From Dietzia natronolimnaea (lineage in GTDB: Bacteria > Actinomycetota > Actinomycetes > Mycobacteriales > Mycobacteriaceae), in the NCBI RefSeq assembly GCF_002289575.1, contig NZ_NTGA01000028.1, forward strand, positions 1 through 59,490: a DNA stretch of 59,490 bases, given 5' to 3'. This document shows, piece by piece, positions 42,098-50,759 of the stretch. Every line of letters starts with the position of its first letter. Within the stretch, counting starts at the first letter, position 1. Position numbers and translations under genes: made by a program. Below the pieces are notes generated by a model. It was not told where the DNA came from. It did not search any database and was given only the letters and a program-made list of their open reading frames with translations.

Positions 42098-42826
42098 ATG
42101 ACCAGAAGAACTCTGCCGGTCCTGGCAGCCACCGCACTCGTCGGCTCGCTCGGGGTCGCCCCCGCGACGGCGGGGAGCCTCGGTGCAGGAAGCTCCGGCG
42201 GCGACACCACCACCCTCACGGCCCACATCACGGAGCTGAACGATTCCGGCGTCGAGAGCACCGCCTGGCTCTCATTGGAGGGCAACGAGCTCAGCGTCCG
42301 CATCGAGAGTCAGGGCCTGCTCGCCGGCGCCCCGCACGCGCAGCACATCCACATCGGTGGGACCAACCAATGCCCCAGTCCCGACCAGGTGGGCACAGGT
42401 TTCGAGGGCACGCTCCGCACCACGGACGCCATCGACTCCTACGGCGCAGTCCAGGTGTCGCTGACCACCGAGGGCGACACCAGCCCGGCCAGCGCGCTCG
42501 CGGTCGATCGCTATCCCGTCGGCGATGAGGCGTACTCGCGTACGTTCACCGTCACCGACGAGGTGGCCGCCAACCTCCGCAACGGCGAGGGGTCCGTGAT
42601 CCCGCACGGGGTCGACCACAACGGCAGTGGCGAGTACGACGGCGAGCAGATGTCGGACCTCGATCCGACGTTGCCGTCCGAGGCCACCGACCCCGCCGCG
42701 TGTGGTGAGCTGAACGTCCATTCGATGGGCAGCCTGTCCATGGGCAGCCTCGGGGGTTCGCTCGGGTCGATGGGCTCGTCCGGATCCACGGGGTCGCTCG
42801 GGCCCTTGGGCTCGTCGGGTTCCTGA
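42098..42826 (+). CDS. Secreted CHRD/Cu-Zn-SOD-like protein with Gly/Ser tail
   Basis: This 242-residue protein has a signal peptide (RTLPVLAATALVGSLGVAPATA) and a beta-rich domain with HAQHIHIGGTNQCP and IPHGVDHNGSGEYDG. This His-rich pattern is that of CHRD domains and the related SOD fold; a metal site is possible, but the full Cu/Zn-SOD ligand set is not evident. The last 40 residues are a degenerate MGSLGG-type repeat that ends at the stop, possibly a flexible tail. The ATG at 42098 starts the signal peptide. Confidence 0.72.
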   Translation: MTRRTLPVLAATALVGSLGVAPATAGSLGAGSSGGDTTTLTAHITELNDSGVESTAWLSLEGNELSVRIESQGLLAGAPHAQHIHIGGTNQCPSPDQVGTGFEGTLRTTDAIDSYGAVQVSLTTEGDTSPASALAVDRYPVGDEAYSRTFTVTDEVAANLRNGEGSVIPHGVDHNGSGEYDGEQMSDLDPTLPSEATDPAACGELNVHSMGSLSMGSLGGSLGSMGSSGSTGSLGPLGSSGS

Positions 42827-43223
42827 TCCCTTCAGACTCACCCCGCCGGTCACCGCGGAACCGTAGGGACTCGGTGTCACCGTGCTGAACGGGTGATCGA
42901 CGGTCGGTGGCGCTGCGAGGGCGCCGCCGACCGCACAGCCCCGCATCCCAACCGAGTCGCGTGGTCCAGGCCCAGCGCCGCACCGATTGATGACGACGAG
43001 GCCAGGTGCCGGCCCCTTGTGAGGTGACGACGACGACGTCGCAATCCGCGTGAGCCTCCGCTCGCTGCGATATGAACACCAGCACTTCGGCGGAATGCTT
43101 GCTCAGGTCTGAGGCGCGACGAGTTGCCACGGACCGATCTGCTGCGATGGGCATGAATGCATCACATCCGGAGCGTGTTCGGAAGTCCAGCATCGTTACG
43201 GGGCATAACCGGTGGCCCTGGGC
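42827..43223. other. Gene-free region with a terminator hairpin and lower-GC right half
   Basis: No convincing gene is seen. A stable hairpin lies at 42901-42933. From about 43040 to 43210 the GC content drops noticeably below the surrounding level, which would fit a junction of the acquired Wadjet region. Confidence 0.55.
42901..42933 (+). terminator. Hairpin after the CHRD-like gene
   Basis: CGGTCGGTGGCGC (42901-42913) pairs with GCGCCGCCGACCG (42921-42933) with a single G:T around a 7-base loop. No T run follows. Confidence 0.6.
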
Positions 43224-44387
43224 TCATGCCTCGTCTGGTCGGTATGGCAATCGCTCCAGGACCCAGGCCCAGTCGATCCGCTCCTGTTCCAGCCGGACGC
43301 GCTCGCCGTAGCGATCGGAGACCAGGTCGTCGTAGACCGCCGCCTCCGCCGCCGTCAGTCGATCGAGTGTAGCGCTGGTGGGTGAGGACTCCTGTCCCCA
43401 TCGTCGAGGGTGCGCGTGGAGGGTCTCGAGATCCATGAGGAAGGACCGCACCCTCGGCAGGTGCGTGCGCAGGCGATGGAGGATGGCGAAGCCGTGTGTG
43501 TCGAGGTCGCCCCAGTAGTGCACGTCGGCCTCCCGCAGGGCGTCCCAGCGGCCGAGGCGGGCCACGTCGAACCCCTTCCCCCAGATCAACACGCCGTCGT
43601 CCGGGAGGGGCAGCGTGAGGTAGGTGACCTCGTTCTCCACGATCACGGCCGTGGTGAAGGACATGCCGAGACCGTCGAGTTCCTCCGGCCGAAGAGACAG
43701 TTCGGTGACCGACACCGGTGCGACGGTGCCGGCCATGCGGAACCGGACGTACTCGGGCTTGGTGCGCAGGCCCAGGTCGTGGAGGAACGAGGTGGCGTTG
43801 CGTGAGACTCCGAGAAGTCCTGCGAGCACCGTCCGGTGACTCTCGACGACCTTGGTGTCCACCCCAGGGACATCGATCTGCCGCAGGTACCTGCCCGACC
43901 CGCGGGAGTCATCGAGCCAGCGGTACGCCGCGAGGATCTGCGGCCACACCTGCGCATGGTCGAGCGCCGCGACGGGTCTGGCGAGCACCCAGTCCCGCAC
44001 CGGAGCATCCGGGGCCGCTGCCAGCATCTGTTCGAAGATGGTGACCTGTGCCCGGACTCCGAGCAGTGCCCATGCCTGGTCGAACCGGGTCACCAGAGCG
44101 TGCGTGGGAATCTGATTGCGTCCGAATTTCCGGCCGCCTACCGCCGTGTACCGCAGCGTGTATCGGCTGCCGTCGCGACTGCCGGCCTCGAGGGCGGCCA
44201 TCCACTCCTGCACCTCGCCGAAGCGCTCACCGAGCTCAGACGTTCTCGGACCTCCCAGTGGGACCTCGAGTGGAATGAGCGCCTCCCCGCGGGCGAAAGC
44301 ACGGAGAAGGGTGCCGTCGACCCACCGCCTGTGCACTTTCTCGCGGACCGTCTCCGGTGTGGCCCATTTCCGCGCGCCGGCGACCAT
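43224..44387 (-). CDS. jetD: Wadjet anti-plasmid protein JetD (DUF3322/DUF2220)
   Basis: This 387-residue protein is the nuclease subunit of Wadjet. The N-terminal DUF3322 part runs to about residue 190, and the C-terminal DUF2220 part is a Toprim-like nuclease with YWGDLDTHGFAILHRLR as its GDxD element and an upstream Glu in VIVENEVTYLTLP. JetD cuts small circular DNA after the JetABC loop-extruder has measured it. The ATG overlaps the jetC stop (TGATG), and it is the last gene of the operon. A GTG three bases upstream is an alternative start. Confidence 0.93.
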   Translation of the reverse strand: MVAGARKWATPETVREKVHRRWVDGTLLRAFARGEALIPLEVPLGGPRTSELGERFGEVQEWMAALEAGSRDGSRYTLRYTAVGGRKFGRNQIPTHALVTRFDQAWALLGVRAQVTIFEQMLAAAPDAPVRDWVLARPVAALDHAQVWPQILAAYRWLDDSRGSGRYLRQIDVPGVDTKVVESHRTVLAGLLGVSRNATSFLHDLGLRTKPEYVRFRMAGTVAPVSVTELSLRPEELDGLGMSFTTAVIVENEVTYLTLPLPDDGVLIWGKGFDVARLGRWDALREADVHYWGDLDTHGFAILHRLRTHLPRVRSFLMDLETLHAHPRRWGQESSPTSATLDRLTAAEAAVYDDLVSDRYGERVRLEQERIDWAWVLERLPYRPDEA

Positions 44388-47300
44388 CACGCTCCGCCAC
44401 GCTGGCGGTGGTACTCCTCTGTGGACATCATGACGAGCCTCGAGTATCTGCCCTCCACATTGTCCACGTACCCGATGGAGCGCACATACGGTGCGATCAC
44501 GTGCACCTTCTGCAGGGGCGTGACGATCAGCAGCTGGATCCCGAGCTTGGCGAACAGCTCGAGGGCGTACCGGGTGGAGGCGTCGGAGCCGCGACCGAAC
44601 GCCTCGTCGATCACCGCGAAGCGGAAGTCGCGGGCCTTCTCCGCGCCCCACTCCAGGCCGAACTGGTACGCCAGCGACGCGGCGAGGATGGTGTAGGCGA
44701 GCTTCTCCTTCTGCCCGCCCGATTTCCCGTCCGAGTCGCGGTAGTGTTCCCACTCCTCGTCGGTCTCGCGGTCGCGCTCCGAGGCGGAGAAGGTGTACCA
44801 GTTGCGCACGTCCGTGACTCGCGCCCGCCACGTCTTGTCGGTATCGCTGTGGCCCTCACGGCCGCGTAGTCGCTCGAGGATAGCCCGCACCTCCTGGTAC
44901 CGCTGCTCGGAGTAGCGGTCGTCGCCACCGAGGGTGTCGTCGGTGACCGCTCGCAGGTCGGCTCGGAACTCCCGCACATCCTGGTTGACCGTGTTCTCCC
45001 GATCCAGGCGCACGAAGCGTCCGGGATTGAAGTCGATCGCTCCGAGTGCCTCGTTGATCTTCTCGATCTTCTGCTGGATGTCATCGGCCTGGCGCTGCAG
45101 CCAGTTGTGGAAGCCTGCGAGTTCGCGAATGGCGTTCTTCTTGAGCTGCTCCTCGAACTCCGCCATGAAGCGGGGCAGATCGTCCTGGGCCACCTGCGCG
45201 TGGAATCGGACGTACTCGCCACGCGCGTCGACCGAGGCGTCCATCTCGGTGGTCTGCTCCGGCCAGCGCCGCCGGATATCCGCCATGGCCTGCTGGAGAC
45301 TGGTGGTGTAGCCGTTGAGTTCCCGCTGGGTGTGGCCGGTCTCCTTGTCGATCTCGTCGGACATCTGTCGCTCGTCGAGCTCGGCCTGATCTGCGGTCGT
45401 CGAACCCGTGCCGCCCTGGCGTGACCGGAGTCGGGGGTAGACGTCCGCGGCCGCCGCGCGGATCTCCGCCGTCAGCTCGTCGAGGCTGCGCCGGTCGCGG
45501 TCCACCTGACGGCTCTCGTGGGCGATGCGGCTCTCCCCGCTGCCCTTCGCCTCGCCGAGAATGTCCTTGGTCTGGTCGAGCTCGCCCATCCGGGTGTCGA
45601 TCTGGGCTACGCGCAGGTCGATCTCGGCCAGCTCGCTACTGCCCTGGAGCAGTCGACGACGCTCGGCATCGGCGGCGTCCGCCCGCGCCCGGGAGTCCTC
45701 CCAGTCGAGATCCCGCCACGAGGCATGGTCCGCGACCCGCGAGAGCGCGGTGCGCCGCTCCCCCACCTGGTTCTGCTCCCGCGACACCGACTCGAGTCGG
45801 GCCGCGAGCCGCTCGACTGTACGGGTGAGGTCGCCGCGCCGCTCCTGCAGTGCGGCGATCTTCTGCGCGTTGCGCCAGCCCAGCACCCAGCCGCGGGGAT
45901 CGCTCGCGGACCGCCGGTCGTCCTTGACGTGACGGTTCCTGGACCGCACCTGGCCCTCGCGCGTCACGGCGCGCTCGGCGTACCGGAACTCCTCCACTGT
46001 GTCGGCGCAGAGATGGTCGGCCCGGGCGAACAACTCCTTGCTCAGGTACCCACGCAGCGGGGTGTCGGCGATCTCCACCGTGTCGGCGAGCAGCAGTCCG
46101 TCGGAATGGGGGCGCTGCAAGGGCAGGTGCCGCTCCGGGACCCGCTCGTAGGTCAGGCGGACCCCCATCTCGCGACCGTCGGAGCGCCGGGCGGTCAGCC
46201 GGCGGGCGTTGACCCATTCGGCGACGTCCGCGTAGTACCGCTGCGGCACCAACAATGACACCGCGAATCCGCGCAGCACGCGCTCGGCGGCTCCCCGCCA
46301 CTGCGCGTGTTCTTCGGACACGTCCAAAAGCTCGCCGGCGAACGGGAGCTCCTCTTCCGACACTCCGAGTTCCGCGCAGAGGGCGGACCGCACCTGGAGT
46401 TGTTCGGTCGGCAGGTTGCTGCGGCGGGTCGCGAGGCTGTCCAGCTCTTCCTGCACCTCGCGGAGCTGCGCTTTCTCCTCACCGTGACCGAGGACCAGCG
46501 CGTCGTACCGCTCCTTGAGCTCGGCGATCTGCGTCTCGATCTCTGCCTGCGCCCGACCGACCTGGACGGCGAGGTCCGCGAATCCGGCGGCGTCGCCGAC
46601 CGGGTCGAGGCCGGCCCTCGCGACGGCGTCCTCGAACCGCTCTCGCCTTGTTCTCCGCTCCTCGGCCTGCGCGCCCGCGTCGCGGGCTGCGCGTTCCAGC
46701 TCGCCGATGCGGCTACCGCCCGCCTCGGCCCGGGCCGCGAGGAGCTGGTCCCGCTCCGCCCCGAGGGCCTGCGACTCGGAGCGCACCTGCTCCAACTGGG
46801 CGGCGATGGTGGTGACCTCGGCGCGGACCCGCTCGATCTCCGCCTGGCGCAGCTCGATCCGCAGTTCGGCGAAGTAGGGGCGGACCGCCACGCGTTCCTC
46901 GCGGAGACCGTCCAAGCGCTCGACCGCGTTCTCGTAGCGGGTGATCGACGCGACCAGTGGTTCCAAGGCCTCGAGTTGGGCGCGGGCCCGCTGGACCGCT
47001 TCGTAGGACCGGGTGAGGTCCTCGAAGTGCCGGATGATCCCCTCGATCCGTTCGGAGGCGTCCGCGGGTTCGAGCATGTGCGTGCGGACGAACTCGTTGA
47101 GATCGCCCACGGCTTTCATCGAGATGGTCTGGTGGAACAGTTCCATGGCCTGTTCGGACCGGATGCCCAGCAGGCGCCGCATGGCACGACCATAGGGCGG
47201 GAAGTCCTTCTCCACCGTGGCGCCGTCGCGTCGGAGGCGCTTGAGCAGGTCGCCCAGATCAGAGCCGAAGTCGGTGAAGTGGGACTCGATCGACATCGCC

Positions 47301-47773
47301 CGGTCGGCGGTGACGAAGCGTCGCCAGGGTTGTCCTGTGGCGTCCAGCTGCTGAAAGACCTGGGCGAGGGTCACCTCGTCGTCGTACCCCTCGTTGACAA
47401 AGACGCCGAGTATCACCGAATACGACCGTCGGTCCCGCAGCCCCACCGGTCGCACGCTGCCGGTGGACTCGTTGCGCTCGGTCCTGTGGTGGCCTTCCAC
47501 GTAGGAGCGCAGAGTGCGTTCCTTGCGCGCGGCGCCCGCAGCCTTGTTGTAGTCGATCCGGTGCGAGGGGAGCATGAGGGTGCTTACCGCGTCGACGAGC
47601 GTGGACTTGCCGCTGCCGATGTCGCCGGTGAGCAACAATGTCTCCCCATCCGGTTCCAGTTGCCAGACGCGTTTGTCGAAGGTCCCCCAGTTGAGCACCT
47701 CGAGCCGGACCAACCGGAACCCGGGACGTCCCTGTGGAGCGAGGTCGACGGAGGAGAACAGGCCCTCACTCAT
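44387..47773 (-). CDS. jetC: Wadjet anti-plasmid protein JetC (SMC/MukB-like ATPase)
   Basis: This 1128-residue SMC-type ATPase has Walker A GDIGSGKST at 50-58, two long coiled-coil arms with a hinge-like middle, and near the C-terminus the signature KSGGQKEKLAYTILAASLAY and Walker B FAVIDEAFGRGSD. It is the motor that extrudes DNA loops. The ATG at 47773 has a GGGGG site eight bases upstream and overlaps jetB by eight bases; a GTG at 47782 would add three residues. Motifs appear intact. Confidence 0.95.
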   Translation of the reverse strand: MSEGLFSSVDLAPQGRPGFRLVRLEVLNWGTFDKRVWQLEPDGETLLLTGDIGSGKSTLVDAVSTLMLPSHRIDYNKAAGAARKERTLRSYVEGHHRTERNESTGSVRPVGLRDRRSYSVILGVFVNEGYDDEVTLAQVFQQLDATGQPWRRFVTADRAMSIESHFTDFGSDLGDLLKRLRRDGATVEKDFPPYGRAMRRLLGIRSEQAMELFHQTISMKAVGDLNEFVRTHMLEPADASERIEGIIRHFEDLTRSYEAVQRARAQLEALEPLVASITRYENAVERLDGLREERVAVRPYFAELRIELRQAEIERVRAEVTTIAAQLEQVRSESQALGAERDQLLAARAEAGGSRIGELERAARDAGAQAEERRTRRERFEDAVARAGLDPVGDAAGFADLAVQVGRAQAEIETQIAELKERYDALVLGHGEEKAQLREVQEELDSLATRRSNLPTEQLQVRSALCAELGVSEEELPFAGELLDVSEEHAQWRGAAERVLRGFAVSLLVPQRYYADVAEWVNARRLTARRSDGREMGVRLTYERVPERHLPLQRPHSDGLLLADTVEIADTPLRGYLSKELFARADHLCADTVEEFRYAERAVTREGQVRSRNRHVKDDRRSASDPRGWVLGWRNAQKIAALQERRGDLTRTVERLAARLESVSREQNQVGERRTALSRVADHASWRDLDWEDSRARADAADAERRRLLQGSSELAEIDLRVAQIDTRMGELDQTKDILGEAKGSGESRIAHESRQVDRDRRSLDELTAEIRAAAADVYPRLRSRQGGTGSTTADQAELDERQMSDEIDKETGHTQRELNGYTTSLQQAMADIRRRWPEQTTEMDASVDARGEYVRFHAQVAQDDLPRFMAEFEEQLKKNAIRELAGFHNWLQRQADDIQQKIEKINEALGAIDFNPGRFVRLDRENTVNQDVREFRADLRAVTDDTLGGDDRYSEQRYQEVRAILERLRGREGHSDTDKTWRARVTDVRNWYTFSASERDRETDEEWEHYRDSDGKSGGQKEKLAYTILAASLAYQFGLEWGAEKARDFRFAVIDEAFGRGSDASTRYALELFAKLGIQLLIVTPLQKVHVIAPYVRSIGYVDNVEGRYSRLVMMSTEEYHRQRGGA

Positions 47774-48341
47774 CGTCTGCACCCCCGTCGGCGTACTCGG
47801 CCAGTTTGGCGGAGAAGTCGGACAGTGTCTGACCGTCCACGTAGGCCTTGAGGATCCGGCGCACCTCCCAGGTGTCCCGCCGGCCTCGGAGCTGGCGCAG
47901 GAATCCCATCGAGACCAGGCGGTTGATTGACGTGTCGACCTGCTTGAGCACTCGGGCCTCGTCGGTGCTGTGAGCCAGGAAGAGCCGGATCATCTCGATG
48001 ATCTCGTCCTGGGTGAGCACCAGTTGGCCCTGGTCGCCGGCGGATTCGAACTCCACCATCCGTTTGCGCAGCAGCACCAGCACAAGGCTGTCGGCGTAGG
48101 TGAGCGCGCGGCGTCTGATCACACGCGGGAGCGGTTCGTCACCGTCCTGCGGCTCGGTGGTGCGCAGATAGGCGTAGCCCTCGTCGTCGTCTATCACCAC
48201 GTCGAGCCCGATCACCGCGAAGTGGTCGCGAACGGCGCCACGATGGCGGAGAAGGTCCTCCCATGCGTCCGATTCCTGGTAGACGACGCCCTGCATGAGG
48301 CGGATGGCGCTGGTCGCGACCGCCCTCTCGTCCGGGTTCAC
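47766..48341 (-). CDS. jetB: Wadjet anti-plasmid protein JetB (DUF4194)
   Basis: This 191-residue protein is of the DUF4194 type, corresponding to the MukE-like kite subunit. It has typical winged-helix patches: RRALTYADSLVLVLLRKRM, TQDEIIEMIRLF and INRLVSMGFLRQLRG. It bridges JetA and JetC. Its GTG overlaps the jetA stop (48338-48341), so the subunits are translated together. Confidence 0.92.
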   Translation of the reverse strand: MNPDERAVATSAIRLMQGVVYQESDAWEDLLRHRGAVRDHFAVIGLDVVIDDDEGYAYLRTTEPQDGDEPLPRVIRRRALTYADSLVLVLLRKRMVEFESAGDQGQLVLTQDEIIEMIRLFLAHSTDEARVLKQVDTSINRLVSMGFLRQLRGRRDTWEVRRILKAYVDGQTLSDFSAKLAEYADGGADDE

Positions 48342-49771
48342 CGGCGTCTCACCACGACGCGCGGCATCCGGGCCCGCATCGACCGGCCGGCCTCGTCGTA
48401 CTCGATCACCGTCTCCTCCTGCTCGTCGGTGGTCACCTCGATGTCGTCGGTGTCCAGAGCGAGGTAGCCGACGAGTTCCGCGGCGCCGTGCTCGACGGGG
48501 TACATGGTGACGACGTCCTCGAGCAATGCCGTACCGCGTTCGGGGACGAGGTTGCGCAACCTGGCTGCGAGGCGGGCGGGGTCGACGATCACCTGGTCGG
48601 CCAACACGGAGGTGTCGACGTCCTCCTGCTCGGCCGGCGGCAGGAGACTGTCCACTTCGGACGCGGGCCGCACACTGTGCAACGGTCGTTCGGTGGGTAG
48701 CGACACGTCCACGCCGGCCTGCTCCAACTCGAGACCGAATTCCGGGGGTGCGCCTGTGCGCAGCGCCAACGCGGTCCCTTCGATCTCGCGGACCAGGTCG
48801 AGGACGCGACGGTTCTCCAGCCAGATCTGATCGTCGGTGAACCGGCGGAGCTGCTCGGAGATCTGGCGGACGGTCAGCTGGGTGCGCTCGGCGGCCTCGG
48901 CCCACCCGTGGTGCACGGTGCGGATGCTGCGGTCCGCCTTCAGCTCATCGATCGTGGTGAGCCGCTCGAGCAGGGCGGAGAGTTCCTCCTGCCCGGACGA
49001 GGACAGGAGCATGTCGTAGAACGCCTGGAAGCTGCGTCCCTGATCGGAGGAGTCGATGCGACTACGCCCGCTGACGAGCTCCTCCAGCAGATCGCCCTTG
49101 CTGCCCTCCCACGTAGCTATGCGTTCGCGGGCCGAGCGGTCCAGTGCGCGGAAGTTCTCCTCCACCTCGCGGAAGTCGGCGAGGAGTTCGCGGGCGGTGG
49201 AGGAGAACTGCTGGTAGCGGTCGCGCACGGCGGTGATGTCGAGCAATCCGGCTTCAGGGTCGGCCTCGATCTGCTCGATCTCCCGCTCGATCTCCTGCTT
49301 TCGCCGCTGCAGCTCGGCGAGACGGATCTCCGGGTCGACTTCGGTGCCCTGGGCGATCTGGCGGAGCAGTTCGATCGCGGTCTGCAGTCGCGACTCGGTG
49401 CCGACGAAAGGCCGCGCGTGAAGACTCTGGACCCACGAGTACGCCTTCTCCAGCGCGGGTGTGGCGTCATAGTGGATCTCGTCGGTGCCGAGCGGATAGA
49501 AGCGACGGAGAAATCCTGAGTCGGTGGACGCCCATTCGGCCAGATAGTCGGCTGCGTCCCGCTTGAACCGCGGGTTCTCGGGATCCTCGCCGTTGCGCAA
49601 GTAGAGCTCGTCGTCGAGGGCGTCGATGATCTCCCCCTCCGGGCTGGCACCGTGTCCCTCCTCCACGAAGAACCGGCCGAGAAACGACAGCAGCAGCGGC
49701 GCGTGGGTGGCGCGGAGCATCCGCCACGCGGGATGTCGTTCACGCAACGCGTCGATCGCCGCGTAGTCCAC
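48338..49771 (-). CDS. jetA: Wadjet anti-plasmid protein JetA (DUF3375)
   Basis: This 477-residue DUF3375 protein is the MukF-like kleisin of Wadjet. It has an N-terminal winged-helix part (LRERHPAWRMLRATHAPLLL), a central coiled coil (LAELQRRKQEIEREIEQIE, then a stretch with SSTARELLADFREVEENFRA) and a C-terminal domain ending in GYLALDTDDIEVTTDEQEET. I chose the GTG at 49771, preceded by GAGGAG at five bases; the longer frame is shadow. It is the first gene of jetABCD, 112 bases after the HEPN toxin gene on the same strand. A second, different JetA C-terminus lies at the right edge of the window. Confidence 0.94.
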   Translation of the reverse strand: MDYAAIDALRERHPAWRMLRATHAPLLLSFLGRFFVEEGHGASPEGEIIDALDDELYLRNGEDPENPRFKRDAADYLAEWASTDSGFLRRFYPLGTDEIHYDATPALEKAYSWVQSLHARPFVGTESRLQTAIELLRQIAQGTEVDPEIRLAELQRRKQEIEREIEQIEADPEAGLLDITAVRDRYQQFSSTARELLADFREVEENFRALDRSARERIATWEGSKGDLLEELVSGRSRIDSSDQGRSFQAFYDMLLSSSGQEELSALLERLTTIDELKADRSIRTVHHGWAEAAERTQLTVRQISEQLRRFTDDQIWLENRRVLDLVREIEGTALALRTGAPPEFGLELEQAGVDVSLPTERPLHSVRPASEVDSLLPPAEQEDVDTSVLADQVIVDPARLAARLRNLVPERGTALLEDVVTMYPVEHGAAELVGYLALDTDDIEVTTDEQEETVIEYDEAGRSMRARMPRVVVRRR

Positions 49772-49883
49772 ACGGTCTCCTCGGGTCAGCGGTCGGCAGG
49801 GGTCGTGCAGCCAGTCTAGGAGGGCGGCCGGACACAACTGTCTGGGCGGTCGGTGCGGGCAGCACCCCGCGAGAGGCGTTCCG

Positions 49884-50240
49884 TCACACCGTGGAGTTCG
49901 ATTCAGGACCACGCTGGTGTTGACTCAGCGCTTCGGCAAGAGGCGGTAGGTGTGTCTTCACGACGTCTCGCACAATGTCAGCCTCGACACCGAAATACTG
50001 GTGAACGAGGATGTTGCGGAACCCTCGGATCTGCGGCCAGGCGATCTCTGGGTGTGCGTCTCTGATCTCGGCCGAGAGATGGTTCGCAGCCTCACCGATG
50101 ACCTGCAAGTTCCGTTCGATTGCGTCCTCGGCCATGAGGACGAGGTCGATATCATCGTTGTCCGGGCTGTGTACGTACCGCTGGCATCGATAGATAGCCC
50201 GCAGGATGTCGTCAATACGCTGATCGGACTCGCGACTCAT
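49884..50240 (-). CDS. HEPN-family RNase toxin (HepT-like)
   Basis: This 118-residue protein is of the DUF86/HEPN type. RNILVHQYF contains the RNase motif Rx4H (R75, H80) followed by Y82, the tyrosine that MntA-type antitoxins AMPylate in the characterised HepT/MntA pair. The ATG overlaps the stop of the nucleotidyltransferase gene (50237-50240). The coding GC content looks lower than in neighbouring genes, consistent with transfer. It lies upstream of jetA in the same direction, so it may share its transcript. Confidence 0.92.
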   Translation of the reverse strand: MSRESDQRIDDILRAIYRCQRYVHSPDNDDIDLVLMAEDAIERNLQVIGEAANHLSAEIRDAHPEIAWPQIRGFRNILVHQYFGVEADIVRDVVKTHLPPLAEALSQHQRGPESNSTV

Positions 50241-50566
50241 AACGCGACGCTGTCCTGGAGCGCCGACTCTGAGATCGCTCGCTTAAGTAGTTGCGAGGGG
50301 AAGATGTCGATATCGTCGCGGCCGAATAGCGCACGGACTTCCTCCAGCAGACCGGAGGCGCGCATCAGGAGATTGCCGTCGGCCGGGTCCATGTCCACCA
50401 GGATGTCGATGTCGCTTCCCGCCTGCGCGGTGCCACGCGCGACCGAACCGAACAGCCTTGGTCTAGTAGCCGCGTACTTCGCCAGGAGCGCACGGAACTC
50501 GTCATCACGCGCCTCGATCAGCTCGCGCATTGCGAGCGATTCGGGAGTCGGGGCGGTGCGCGTCAT
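50237..50566 (-). CDS. MNT-type nucleotidyltransferase antitoxin (MntA-like)
   Basis: This 109-residue minimal nucleotidyltransferase has G40-S41 followed after ten residues by D52-x-D54 (GSVARGTAQAGSDIDILVD), the active site that transfers AMP to the HEPN toxin. A third carboxylate is present in DDIDIF. It is the first gene of the toxin-antitoxin pair. The ATG at 50566 lacks an evident ribosome site; the ATG at residue 13 is a weaker alternative. Confidence 0.92.
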   Translation of the reverse strand: MTRTAPTPESLAMRELIEARDDEFRALLAKYAATRPRLFGSVARGTAQAGSDIDILVDMDPADGNLLMRASGLLEEVRALFGRDDIDIFPSQLLKRAISESALQDSVAL

Positions 50567-50759
50567 AGCTTCAGGTTACCGGCCGGCCCCGGGAACTGAA
50601 GGCCCCCGACCGCAGGAAGCAAGCGAGTCGTGTGAGACCACATTGCGTAGACAGATCAGGTGGTTCCAACTCTCGGATTACAGATCGCACCATGACGAGG
50701 ACGGCCCGCTCTTCCGGCAGGTCGTACGTGACCAGGACGCTTCCGGCAGACCACCGGTC

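Noticed and set aside
42552-43193. Minus frame between the CHRD-like gene and jetD
   Set aside because: The N-terminal 80 residues have ordinary composition, but there is no ribosome site or domain, and the rest is antisense to the CHRD-like gene.
43224-50566. Wadjet region as part of a prophage or integrative element
   Set aside because: No integrase, transposase, tRNA attachment site or flanking direct repeat is visible; only a modest GC shift at 43040-43210 and in the toxin pair.
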